Part shown: piece after piece, positions 24,634 through 32,692 of the stretch
How the letters are laid out: each line of letters begins with the position of its first letter
How positions within the stretch are numbered: position 1 is the first letter of the stretch
NCBI RefSeq assembly: GCF_001612615.1
Contig: NZ_BDAU01000083.1
Coordinates: 62,001-126,000 of the forward strand
Source: Nocardia amikacinitolerans NBRC 108937
GTDB lineage: Bacteria; Actinomycetota; Actinomycetes; Mycobacteriales; Mycobacteriaceae
Length of the DNA: 64,000 nt
Direction of reading: 5' to 3'
The notes under the pieces: model-generated
Database searches by the model: none
What the model saw: the letters and a program-made list of their open reading frames with translations, nothing else
What the model was told of the DNA's origin: nothing
Translations under genes and position numbers: made by a program

Positions 24634-25827
24634 TCAGATACCCGGCGGCCCGAGCACCAGCATCGAATTGTGCCCGCCCATACCCAGCGACGACTTCAGC
24701 GTGAGACCGCCCTCGAACGGCGTCGGTCCGTCCAGCAGCCGCGGATGCGCCGGGGCAACGATCGGCGGCGCGGGCAACACCCCGCGCTCGTAGGCCATGG
24801 CCGCCACGGCCACCTCCACCCCCGCCGCTGCCCCCTGACTGTGCCCGGTGAGCGGTTTGAGCCCGTACACGTGCGGGCGATCCCCGAAGACCCGCGCGAC
24901 CAGATCACGCTCGGCTAGTTCGCACTGCCGCGTCCCGGTGCCGTGCGCGTTCACGTACGCGATATCCCCCGCCGCCACGCCCGCCTGAGCCAGCGCGCGG
25001 TGGGCGCAATCGAGGATCTGCGCGTGCTCCGGCTCGACCGACACCACGTGGTAGCCGTCGTTGGTCATGCCGCCGCCGAGCACCGCCGCGTAGGGCCGCT
25101 CGACCTCGCGGGTCAGCACGAACGCCACGGACGCCTCGGCGAAGCCGAAGCCGCGGCTGCCCTCCTGGAACGGGCGGCACGCCTCGAGCGGTTCGGCGTC
25201 GGTGATCGCGGCGCCGAGGCGGACGAAATGCTCCACCATGTCCGGTGTCGCGGACATGTCGGTGGCCACGCACAGCACGTCGTCGGCGATGCCGCTGTCG
25301 AGCCAGAGTTTCGCCGTGATCAGCGCGACGTTGGCCGAACTGCACGCCGCCGACACGTTCATCGAGGGACCGTGGAAGCCGAACTCCTGCATCAGCACCG
25401 AGATCGGGGTGGACGGCAGCAGCCGCAGGTAGTCGCGGGAGCGGCGATGACCCTCGTCGATCTGATAGAAGTCGCGCCAGTTCACCACGTCGCCGAGCAC
25501 GATCGCGTGCAGCAGGCCCACCGTGCGCCCCGGCCGCCAGCCGCGTTCGCGTGCGTCGGCGATCGACTCGCGGGCGGATTCGTGCATGGCGCGGCCGTAG
25601 CGGCTGGTGCTCACCGCCTGGTCGCCGCCGTCGGGAACCAGCGTGACCCAGGCGTGCTCGTCGCGGCCCGGCCCGTAACCGGGTTGCAGCTGTGCCGCGG
25701 ATTTACCGCTGAGCAGTCCCTGCCACAGCGACTCCCGCCCCCATCCGTATCCGGTCACCGCACCGACGCCGGCGATGGACATATGATCCCGGTACCGAAC
25801 TCTGTGCTCCGGCTTGGCGCCCGGCAT
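24634..25827 (-). CDS. stand-alone beta-ketoacyl synthase (KAS II-like)
   Basis: 397 residues of thiolase-fold condensing enzyme. The catalytic triad is readable: Cys162 in SAACSSANVAL, His295 in NAHGTGT and His329 in KPLTGHSQGAAAG, with Lys324 conserved. This fits a FabF-type ketosynthase that extends acyl-ACP with malonyl-ACP. ACP, ketoreductase and acyltransferase genes are absent nearby, so it is not an obvious biosynthetic cluster. The start at 25827 has AAGGAGCG 7 nt upstream; an internal ATG at 25782 does not. It is convergent with devS. Its substrate is unknown. Confidence 0.87.
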   Translation of the reverse strand: MPGAKPEHRVRYRDHMSIAGVGAVTGYGWGRESLWQGLLSGKSAAQLQPGYGPGRDEHAWVTLVPDGGDQAVSTSRYGRAMHESARESIADARERGWRPGRTVGLLHAIVLGDVVNWRDFYQIDEGHRRSRDYLRLLPSTPISVLMQEFGFHGPSMNVSAACSSANVALITAKLWLDSGIADDVLCVATDMSATPDMVEHFVRLGAAITDAEPLEACRPFQEGSRGFGFAEASVAFVLTREVERPYAAVLGGGMTNDGYHVVSVEPEHAQILDCAHRALAQAGVAAGDIAYVNAHGTGTRQCELAERDLVARVFGDRPHVYGLKPLTGHSQGAAAGVEVAVAAMAYERGVLPAPPIVAPAHPRLLDGPTPFEGGLTLKSSLGMGGHNSMLVLGPPGI

Positions 25828-26044
25828 GGCAACGCTCCTTCACCGGATCCCCCGGGCCGGCCAACCCTCGGTCCGCCCTGTTCCCAAGGAACCGGAGTCT
25901 GTCATGATCACCGGTAGGAGCCCGATGAAGTGCCCGAACCGTGATCGAAGCAAGTGCGTCGACGCTCTGAACTCGTGCGCGTCGACACCAGAATAATCCC
26001 ATGTTCCAATGGCCATAGGTCGGTCGACGATCGGGGGTTTGCGA

Positions 26045-27385
26045 GTGGGTGAGGAGACGACGGGCGGCGTCGTCGATGCCGAACAGCTGGCGCAGCGCTA
26101 CCGATCGCTGATCGAGCACACGCCGGACGGCATTTGCGTGCACGAGAACGGCGTCATCGTCTACGTCAACCAGGCCACCGTCCGGCTGCTCGCCGCGCGC
26201 AGCGCCGACGAGGTCGTCGGCCAGCCGCTCACCCGTTTCGTCCACCCCGACTCGATCCCGGCCATGCGCGAACGCATCGAACTGCTCACCAGCAAGGGCA
26301 CGGCCTCGGTACCGACCGAGATGCTGTTGCTGCGCACCGACGGCGAGACGGTGCCGGTCGAGACGGTGTCGGTGCTCACGCCCTGGCACGATCACTTCGC
26401 CTATCAGGTGGTCATCCACGATCTGACCGCGCAGCGCGCCGCCGAGGACGCCCAGCGCCGCGCCGAACAGCACTTCACCACCGTGGTCTCCCAGCTGGAG
26501 GAGGGCGTGGTCGTCATCGATCGCGGCGGACGCATCGAGTCGGCGAACCCCGCGGCGCACCGCATCTTCGGCGGCGACGAGCGCCACGGCGACATCGTCG
26601 GGCGCACCATCGACGAACTGCCGATGGTGCTGCTCGACGCCAACGCCCAGCCGCTGCCGCCGAGCAGGCATCCGATGGCGCGCACCCTTGCCACCGGCGA
26701 GACCATCACCGGCTACATCTTCGGCGTCGACCGCAGGGACGGGCAGCGGCGCTGGCTCTCGGGCAGCAGCAGGCTGCTCAACCCCGGCGACCCGGACTCC
26801 CCCGCGGTCTCCTCTTTCGCCGACATCACCGAATTCCGCGCCAGCCGACGGCAACTGGAATACCAGGCGACGCACGACGCGCTGACCGGCCTCGCCAACC
26901 GCTCGCTGATCCTCTCCCAGCTGGCGAACGCGCTCGCCACCAGCGAGGACCTGCCCTACTCGACGGTGCTGTTCATCGACCTCGACGGATTCAAGGCGAT
27001 CAACGACACCATGGGCCACGCCATCGGCGACACCGTGCTGCAGATCGTCGCGCAGCGGCTGCAACGCGCGCTGCGCGCCGACGACCTGGTCGGGCGGCTC
27101 GGCGGCGACGAGTTCCTCGTGCTGCTCTCCGGCCGCGCCCGGCGGGTCGACCTGGACGTGCTCGTGAACCGGTTGCGCTCCACCATGTCCGAGCCGATCA
27201 TCGCGCGTGGGCACCGCATCGCGGTCGACGCCTCGGTCGGCGTCACCGAGCTCGTTCCCGGCGACCGCCGGACTCCCGAGGCCGTGTTGCACGACGCCGA
27301 TGTCGCCATGTACCAGGCCAAGCCGCCCGGCCAGCGCGACAGAGGTGTCGCCAAGGGCCGCACCAACAACACGCACGCGTCCTGA
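26045..27385 (+). CDS. PAS-PAS-GGDEF diguanylate cyclase
   Basis: 446 residues. Two PAS domains (about 18-130, LIEHTPDGICVHENGVIVYVNQ; about 145-275, VVSQLEEGVVVIDRGGRIES) precede a GGDEF domain (about 285-430) with ATHDALTGLANRSLI, FIDLDGFKAINDTMGHAIGD and the intact active site RLGGDEFLVLL. It should make cyclic di-GMP from two GTP. No EAL domain and no membrane helix. I preferred GTG 26045 because GGGGG lies 7 nt upstream; ATG 26009 in the same frame has no ribosome-binding site. An I-site RxxD five residues before GGDEF is present as RADD. Confidence 0.9.
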   Translation: MGEETTGGVVDAEQLAQRYRSLIEHTPDGICVHENGVIVYVNQATVRLLAARSADEVVGQPLTRFVHPDSIPAMRERIELLTSKGTASVPTEMLLLRTDGETVPVETVSVLTPWHDHFAYQVVIHDLTAQRAAEDAQRRAEQHFTTVVSQLEEGVVVIDRGGRIESANPAAHRIFGGDERHGDIVGRTIDELPMVLLDANAQPLPPSRHPMARTLATGETITGYIFGVDRRDGQRRWLSGSSRLLNPGDPDSPAVSSFADITEFRASRRQLEYQATHDALTGLANRSLILSQLANALATSEDLPYSTVLFIDLDGFKAINDTMGHAIGDTVLQIVAQRLQRALRADDLVGRLGGDEFLVLLSGRARRVDLDVLVNRLRSTMSEPIIARGHRIAVDASVGVTELVPGDRRTPEAVLHDADVAMYQAKPPGQRDRGVAKGRTNNTHAS

Positions 27386-27395
27386 AAGTCACCGC

Positions 27396-27743
27396 ATGAT
27401 CGTCGAACACGCCCTGCTGCCGGTCCGGCCGGAACTGACCGCCGCCTTCGAAGCCGCCTTCGCCGAGGCGCGGCCGATCATCGCGGGCATGCCCGGCTTC
27501 CGCTCGCTGTCGCTCGCACGCTGCGTCGAGGCGCCGGGCACCTATCTGCTGCTGGTGGAGTGGGAGCGGCTGAGCGACCACGTCGACGGATTCCGGCGGT
27601 CGCCGGAGTACCAGCGGTGGAAGGCGCTGCTGCACCACTTCTACGAACCGTTCCCGGTGGTCCAGCACTTCGAGCCGGTGTGCGCGGAGCCGATTTCGGC
27701 GGCCCCACCTGCGGTTACGGCGAGCGCACCGAACTCGCAGTAG
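27396..27743 (+). CDS. antibiotic biosynthesis monooxygenase (ABM) domain protein
   Basis: 115 residues. The ferredoxin-like ABM fold is visible: MIVEHALLPVRPELTAAFEAAF, the MPGFRSLSL strand, YLLLVEWERLSDHVDGFRRSPEYQRW, and LLHHFYEPFPVVQHFEPV. Such proteins are small cofactorless or heme-handling enzymes; the specific role is unknown. It begins 10 nt after the GGDEF gene ends, so co-transcription is likely, and it has an Ala/Pro-rich tail of about 20 residues beyond the fold. Confidence 0.82.
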   Translation: MIVEHALLPVRPELTAAFEAAFAEARPIIAGMPGFRSLSLARCVEAPGTYLLLVEWERLSDHVDGFRRSPEYQRWKALLHHFYEPFPVVQHFEPVCAEPISAAPPAVTASAPNSQ

Positions 27744-27821
27744 ACTCGACAACTCTGTTTTCCGACGTGCGCGCGGGATCGGCGCGCGCGTTCGCCCCTT
27801 CGCGGTGACAAGGAGTCCAGT

Positions 27822-30116
27822 TTGCCCGACCGCCTCGCCCACGACCGTGCCGTCACCGACGGTGCGGTCGATCGGCCCCGCGAAATCGACAAGGAACAGG
27901 CGTACCTCTCGGTGCTCTACGAGCGGCTCGACGGGATGCGCGAGTACGCCAAGAACCGGCTGCGCACCGTGCTGCTGGAGACCGGGGGCACCCCGCAGGC
28001 GCGCAGCGAGCGCGAGTCGTTCACCCAGCTGTACTCCGAGGATCTGGCCAAGTACGACGCCGCCGAGCACGGCCTGTGTTTCGGCCGCATCGACCTGAAC
28101 GGCGACGAGCCGCGCTACATCGGCCGCCTCGGCATCCTGGACGAGAAGGACGACTACGCCACCCTGCTGCTCGACTGGCGCGCACCGCTGGCCCGCCCGT
28201 TCTACCTGGCGACCACCGCGACACCGGACGGCGTGACCCGGCGCCGCCACATCCGCACCCGCAACCGGCGAGTCACCGCGGTCAACGACGAATACCTGGA
28301 CCTCGCGGCCGCCGAGCAGGCGGGCACGATCGAGTCCGACGGCGGCGTGGGCAGCGAGAGCGCGCTGCTCGCGGCGCTCAACGCGGCCCGGACGGGCCAC
28401 ATGAACGACATCGTCGAGACCATCCAGAGCGAGCAGGACGCGATCATCCGCTCCGAGCACAAGAGCGTGCTCGTGGTGCAGGGCGGCCCGGGCACCGGCA
28501 AGACCGCGGTCGCGCTGCACCGTGCGGCCTACCTGCTCTACACCTATCGCCAGCAGCTGGCCAAGAGCGGCGTGCTGATCATCGGACCGAACGCGACCTT
28601 CCTCGACTACATCGGCCAGGTGCTGCCCTCGCTCGGTGAGACCGGCGTGCTGCTGTCCACCATCGGCGACCTCTACCCCGGCGTGAAGGCGACCCGCGAG
28701 GATTCGCTGCGCGCCGGCCAGATCAAGGGCGCGCTGAGCATTCTCGAGGTGCTCAAGCAGGCGGTCCGCGACCGGCAGGAGGTTCCCGCCGAACCGATCC
28801 GGCTGAGCTTCGACGGCTACCCGGTGACGCTGGACAAGAAGATCGCGACCAAGGCGCGCGGCCGGGCCAGGTCCTCGCGCCGCCCGCACAACCTGGCAAG
28901 GCCGATCTTCGCGAGTTCGGTGATCGACGCACTGACCGATCAGCTGGCCCAGACCATGGGCGCCGATCTCTCCGGCGGCCCGAGTCTGCTCAGCCGCACC
29001 GATCTCGCCGAGATCCGCGACGAGATGAAGTCCGATCCCGGCGTGCAAGCGGCCATCGGGCGGCTCTGGCCGATCCTGTCACCGCAGGAAGTACTGGCCG
29101 ACCTGCTCGCCGACCCGGCGCGGCTGGACCGCGCGGCGGCGAGCCTGAGCCCCGAGGACCGCGCGGAACTGGTCCGCCCCGACGACGGCGAGTTCAGCGC
29201 CGCCGACGCCCCCTTGCTCGACGAACTCGCCGAACTGCTCGGTGTGGACGACACCGAGGAGCGCGAGCGGGCCCGCCGCCGCTGGCGCGCGCAGCTGGCC
29301 GAGGCGCAGGACGCGCTGGACATCCTGACCGGCTCGGCGCCGCAGGATCTGGAGGACGAGCTCGACCCCGAGATCCTGATGGCCTACGACCTGATCGACG
29401 CGAGCCAGCTGGCCGAGCGCCAGGACGTGCGCGCCAGGCAGACCACCGCCGAACGCGCGGCTGGCGACCGCACCTGGACCTACGGGCACGTCATCGTCGA
29501 CGAGGCGCAGGAGCTTTCGGAGATGGCGTGGCGCATGGTGATGCGGCGCATCCCGAACCGCTGGGTCACCGTGGTCGGCGACGTGGCGCAGACGGGCGAC
29601 CCGGCGGGCGCCTCTTCCTGGCAGCGGATGCTGGAACCCTATGTGGCACAACGGTGGAAGCGCACCGAGCTGACGGTGAACTACCGCACCCCCGCAGAGA
29701 TCATGGCGGTGGCCGCCGATGTGCTCGCGGTGATCGACCCGGACGCCAAAGCGCCGCGTTCGGTCCGCGAGACCGGGAATCCGCCGAGAGCGCACCGGGT
29801 CGAGGTGGCCGAATTGTCCAGCGCGGTAGGTCGATTGGTGGCCGCCGAGCAGGGGCCCGGCACCACCGCGGTGATCGCGCCGCACCCGCAAGTCGCGGAG
29901 CTGGCCGACCTGGCCGGGGAGTCGGTGCGGGTGCTGACGGTGCACGACGTCAAGGGTCTGGAGTTCGACGCGGTGTTCCTGGTCGAGCCCGCGCGGATTC
30001 TCGCGGAATCGCCGCGCGGCATGAACGACCTGTACGTGGCGCTGACCCGCGCCACCCAGCGGCTCACGGTGGTGCACAGCGAGGATCTGCCGGAGGTGCT
30101 GGCGGCGCTGGGTTGA
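27822..30116 (+). CDS. HelD/HelR-like RNA polymerase-associated UvrD-family ATPase
   Basis: 764 residues. The N-terminal coiled-coil arm (IDKEQAYLSVLYERLDGMREYAKNRL) precedes a superfamily 1 helicase core: Q-motif around 202 (QSEQDAII), Walker A GGPGTGKT at 221-228, DEAQELSEMAW as Walker B, VVGDVAQTGD as motif III, VLTVHDVKGLEFDAVFLVEP as motif V and YVALTRATQRLTVVH as motif VI. Actinobacterial HelD proteins recycle stalled RNA polymerase, and HelR variants displace rifamycins. The start is TTG with AAGGAG 7 nt upstream. I did not find a rifamycin-associated element upstream. Confidence 0.88.
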   Translation: MPDRLAHDRAVTDGAVDRPREIDKEQAYLSVLYERLDGMREYAKNRLRTVLLETGGTPQARSERESFTQLYSEDLAKYDAAEHGLCFGRIDLNGDEPRYIGRLGILDEKDDYATLLLDWRAPLARPFYLATTATPDGVTRRRHIRTRNRRVTAVNDEYLDLAAAEQAGTIESDGGVGSESALLAALNAARTGHMNDIVETIQSEQDAIIRSEHKSVLVVQGGPGTGKTAVALHRAAYLLYTYRQQLAKSGVLIIGPNATFLDYIGQVLPSLGETGVLLSTIGDLYPGVKATREDSLRAGQIKGALSILEVLKQAVRDRQEVPAEPIRLSFDGYPVTLDKKIATKARGRARSSRRPHNLARPIFASSVIDALTDQLAQTMGADLSGGPSLLSRTDLAEIRDEMKSDPGVQAAIGRLWPILSPQEVLADLLADPARLDRAAASLSPEDRAELVRPDDGEFSAADAPLLDELAELLGVDDTEERERARRRWRAQLAEAQDALDILTGSAPQDLEDELDPEILMAYDLIDASQLAERQDVRARQTTAERAAGDRTWTYGHVIVDEAQELSEMAWRMVMRRIPNRWVTVVGDVAQTGDPAGASSWQRMLEPYVAQRWKRTELTVNYRTPAEIMAVAADVLAVIDPDAKAPRSVRETGNPPRAHRVEVAELSSAVGRLVAAEQGPGTTAVIAPHPQVAELADLAGESVRVLTVHDVKGLEFDAVFLVEPARILAESPRGMNDLYVALTRATQRLTVVHSEDLPEVLAALG

Positions 30117-30121
30117 TCGCG

Positions 30122-30150
30122 GGTCGTCGTCCGCTTCGCGGGCGGCGACC
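30122..30150 (+). terminator. terminator hairpin of the helD-like gene
   Basis: GGTCGTCGTCCGC (30122-30134) can pair over 13 positions with GCGGGCGGCGACC (30138-30150), including two G-U pairs, around a TTC loop. It begins 5 nt after the helD-like stop codon. Confidence 0.6.
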
Positions 30151-30198
30151 GCCGGCCCCGCCGTGGTGACCACGCTTCCGAGCGACCGCCGAACGCGG

Positions 30199-30239
30199 GA
30201 AAGCTCCGCATCGCACCGAACGGGCGATACGGAGCTTTC
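30199..30239. terminator. bidirectional inverted repeat between helD-like and USP genes
   Basis: GAAAGCTCCG (30199-30208) and CGGAGCTTTC (30230-30239) form a perfect 10-bp stem, extended by ATCG/CGAT after one mismatch. It separates two convergent genes and has T-runs on both sides of the stem. Confidence 0.6.
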
Positions 30240-30252
30240 AAAGGGGTCTCAG

Positions 30253-30318
30253 GCGCGGCATTGGACGAAGTCCGTCCTCAGCCCGCGCAGGGCCGGAGCG
30301 AGGGCGGCGGTACGCCTA
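30253..30318 (-). repeat. 3'-end repeat element, copy B
   Basis: Read on the minus strand it starts at the TAG stop codon of the universal stress protein gene. It shares CGTACCGCCGC, TCGCTCCGGCC, GCGGGC and CGGACTTCG in order with the element after pheT (6304-6363). Its hairpin GACG-GACTT-CGTC differs from copy A by a paired change. Confidence 0.6.
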
Positions 30319-30768
30319 CCGGACGGTGTGCACGATGAGCACGTCCGTGCGAGACTTGCGCGCCACATCCGAGGGCACCGAGCCGAGCAGGCGGCCGGCC
30401 AGGGTGTTCAGGCCGCGGTTACCGACGACCAGCAGATCGGCCTGGGTCTCCTTGAGCAGGTTGAGCAGCGATTCCACCGGCTCACCGACGATGGCGCGCT
30501 CGACGATCTCCTTGGCGCCCGCAGCCGACGCCTTGTCCCTGGCGGTGCGCAGGATCTCGTTGGTGGGGGCGGAGCCGCGCACCTGGTAGGCCTCGTCCTT
30601 GAGCACATCCGCCGCGGCGGCGACGTCACGGTCGTCGGTCGGGTAGTAGGCGCAGGCCACGATCAGGGTGGAACCGGCATCGCCGGCCAGTGCCGCGGCC
30701 TTCTCGACGGCCTTGTACGACGACTCCGATCCATCGGTACCGACGACAATGGTCCGGTAGGCGGTCAT
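30316..30768 (-). CDS. universal stress protein (UspA family)
   Basis: 150 residues, one Usp domain. The N-terminal YRTIVVGTDGSESSYKAVEKAA and the C-terminal ATP-binding signature GNRGLNTLAGRLLGSVPSDV, followed by KSRTDVLIVH, are intact. It is therefore a nucleotide-binding Usp of the cyclic-AMP/ATP-binding kind seen in mycobacteria. The position between uvrA and uvrB matches the single-domain Usp of M. tuberculosis (Rv1636). The ribosome-binding site is GAGGTG. Monocistronic as far as can be seen. Confidence 0.93.
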   Translation of the reverse strand: MTAYRTIVVGTDGSESSYKAVEKAAALAGDAGSTLIVACAYYPTDDRDVAAAADVLKDEAYQVRGSAPTNEILRTARDKASAAGAKEIVERAIVGEPVESLLNLLKETQADLLVVGNRGLNTLAGRLLGSVPSDVARKSRTDVLIVHTVR

Positions 30769-31272
30769 GCCCGCACCTCGCTAACGCTCGGCGCGGTCAT
30801 GGCCGCCTGTGGCGCTGTGTCTTTGGTTCGCTCGCTTCGCTCGCTCACGGTCTCTTCCTCCAACTGTGCGGGTCGGGTGCCTGCGTCCAGCGTCCCGGCA
30901 AGTCGGGCACCGGCGCGGCGACTGCGCTCGACCATAGCCGCTCTCCGGGCGGAAACAGCAGAAATCGCAACACATCACACTCGCCCATGTCGGGCTTTTC
31001 GCCCCGGCGTTCGGTCATCGAATGCGGTGGGGCCTTGGCGACCTGCGTGGACTCAAATTCTCGTGGGTAATCCTGTGATAAATCACAACCGCGATGAACG
31101 TTCTTGCGGGCCTGGGATATTCATCACAAGATACCGCCGCGCGGCGTGCGTCACACCGCCGCGCGGCCGTCGCCTACCTCGCTGAGCCCTTGACCAGTTG
31201 CGTTGCGGGCGCGCCGCGGCGGCTCGCCCGCGCGGCGGACCCTTCCGAATAGCCGCGCTTTATCCGCGGGAT
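30769..31272. other. 500-bp intergenic region between USP and AraC genes
   Basis: No credible gene. The USP-proximal part contains the low-complexity direct repeat GCTCGCTTCGCTCGC (about 30829-30843). The AraC-proximal part is AT-richer and includes the palindrome at 31074-31087. Both flanking genes are on the minus strand, so the USP promoter should lie here. Confidence 0.5.
31074..31087. promoter_or_regulatory. inverted repeat TGTGATAAATCACA, CRP/FNR-like
   Basis: Perfect 6-bp arms TGTGAT/ATCACA with a 2-nt centre. The arms match the CRP/FNR half-site TGTGA/TCACA, but the centre is 2 nt shorter than the CRP consensus. It lies about 300 bp upstream of the universal stress protein start. Regulator unknown. 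Confidence 0.4.
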
Positions 31273-32127
31273 TCACCGCCCGGAGCGGTTCGCACCGACC
31301 AAATCGGACGCCGAATGCCGCGCGTACTCCAGCGGCGCCATTCCGATCTCCGCGGTGAACTCACGGGAGAAATGCGCCTGATCGAAATAGCCGAGTTCGA
31401 CAGCGAGCGCGGCCAAATCCTCGACCCAGCCCTTGGCGAGCAGATCCGCGCCGTCCTGCAGCCGGTAGCGGCGAAGCACCCATTTCGGGCCCGCGCCGAC
31501 GTAGCGGCGGAACATGCGCTGCAGGGTGCGCACCGGCACGCCGAAGCGCTCGGTGATCTGGTCCACCCTGGTGAGCCCGCGGTCGTGCTCCATGGCGTGC
31601 ACGATCCGCGTCACCAGCTGGAAGGTGGGGTCCTGTCCGACGGCGCGCGGCGCGAGGAACTCCTCGACGAGCACGCGGCGGTCTTCGTCGGATGCGGCGG
31701 CCAGCACCCGTTCGGCGAGTCCCTCGGCGTCGGGGAACACCTCGGTGATCGGGACCGAACGATCGCGGAGCGAACCGACGTCCAAGCCCGTGAAGGCGCC
31801 GAACCCGCCCGCGCGGAACCGCGCGCCGAAGGTCAGCCCGCGGTCTGTCAGCTCGCGCGTGTACTTGGTGGTGCACACTCCGGTCACGAAGCCGCCGACG
31901 CGGTGCGCGGAGTGCTCGAAGGTGATGTTCACGCACGGGAACGACAGCACCTCCGCGACATACGGCGGGCGATCGCGCAGATCCCAGTGCACAACCCAGT
32001 ACCAGTCCACGAACTCGCGGACCCCCGGCCCCGGCTCGAGCCGGGTCAGGCTGCGATGCCGAGACTGCTCCCGCGGGTGCAGAATTCCCTTCTCGCTGTC
32101 CAGCGGAGTCCGTTCGTCAGCGACCAT
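31273..32127 (-). CDS. AraC-family transcriptional regulator
   Basis: 284 residues. The N-terminal ligand-binding region resembles DUF6597-type sensors (RHRSLTRLEPGPGVREFVDWYWVVHWDL, FPCVNITFEHS). The C-terminal AraC DNA-binding domain contains two HTHs: LTRVDQITERFGVPVRTLQRMFRRYVGAGPKW and DLAALAVELGYFDQAHFSREFTAEIGMAPLEY. It is divergent from the VOC-protein gene at 32198 with a 70-bp spacer, so it probably controls that gene. The effector is unknown. Confidence 0.9.
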   Translation of the reverse strand: MVADERTPLDSEKGILHPREQSRHRSLTRLEPGPGVREFVDWYWVVHWDLRDRPPYVAEVLSFPCVNITFEHSAHRVGGFVTGVCTTKYTRELTDRGLTFGARFRAGGFGAFTGLDVGSLRDRSVPITEVFPDAEGLAERVLAAASDEDRRVLVEEFLAPRAVGQDPTFQLVTRIVHAMEHDRGLTRVDQITERFGVPVRTLQRMFRRYVGAGPKWVLRRYRLQDGADLLAKGWVEDLAALAVELGYFDQAHFSREFTAEIGMAPLEYARHSASDLVGANRSGR

Positions 32128-32197
32128 CGCGCGCCCTCCCCTGAGGTTGTCGCTTTCTTACAAGATCGGGCGCGCCCGCCCTGCCAGAGTCGAAGGC

Positions 32198-32668
32198 ATG
32201 ACGACATCGGTGAATCCCATCCCCTCCGGCTACCACTCCATCACCTGCTTCCTCGCGGTCGCCGACGCGAACAAGGCCATCGAGTTCTACTCCGCCGTCT
32301 TCGGCGCGAAGGTGGTCAGCCGCAGCGATCTGCCCGACGGACAGCCGGCGCACGCCGAACTCGAGATCGGCGATTCGACGCTGCAGCTCGGTATGCCGAT
32401 ACCCGCCAACGGCGTTCAGGCACCCAACGGCGAATGGGTGCACACCTCGATCGTGCACTACTGCCCCGACGTGGACGCCGTCATCCAGCGCGCGATCGAG
32501 CACGGCGCGCGCAGCGCCGAGGAGCCGCAGACCTTCGTCAGCGGCGACCGCTTCGGCGTCGTGATCGACCCGTTCGGTCACCGCTGGGCGGTGATGACTC
32601 GCGTCGAGGACATCTCGCGCGAGGAGGCCCAGCGCCGGGTCGACGAGTGGATGGCGTCGCAGAGCTGA
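32198..32668 (+). CDS. VOC/glyoxalase-fold protein (PhnB-like)
   Basis: 156 residues of vicinal-oxygen-chelate fold. ITCFLAVADANKAIEFYSAVFGAKVV and HAELEIGDSTLQLG form the first betaalphabetabetabeta unit, and VHYCPDVDAVIQRAIEHGA with DRFGVVIDPFGHRWAVMT the second. The arrangement is that of PhnB/YdcE-type proteins rather than true glyoxalase I, and no substrate can be assigned. The start at 32198 has a GAAGG element directly before it. A C-terminal amphipathic helix (SREEAQRRVDEWMA) is typical of the subgroup. Divergent from the AraC regulator. Confidence 0.88.
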   Translation: MTTSVNPIPSGYHSITCFLAVADANKAIEFYSAVFGAKVVSRSDLPDGQPAHAELEIGDSTLQLGMPIPANGVQAPNGEWVHTSIVHYCPDVDAVIQRAIEHGARSAEEPQTFVSGDRFGVVIDPFGHRWAVMTRVEDISREEAQRRVDEWMASQS

Positions 32669-32692
32669 CGCGACGGCGGACGCCATCGCGAC

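Noticed and set aside
24634-25827. Start of a polyketide or fatty-acid biosynthetic gene cluster
   Set aside because: The ketosynthase stands alone: neighbours are a sensor kinase and a GGDEF protein, and no ACP, acyltransferase or ketoreductase gene is adjacent.
27743-27822. Rifamycin-associated element upstream of the HelD/HelR-like gene
   Set aside because: I looked for the known inverted repeat with GGGGCTTGC/GCAAGCCCC-like arms and did not find it; the gene may not be rifamycin-inducible.
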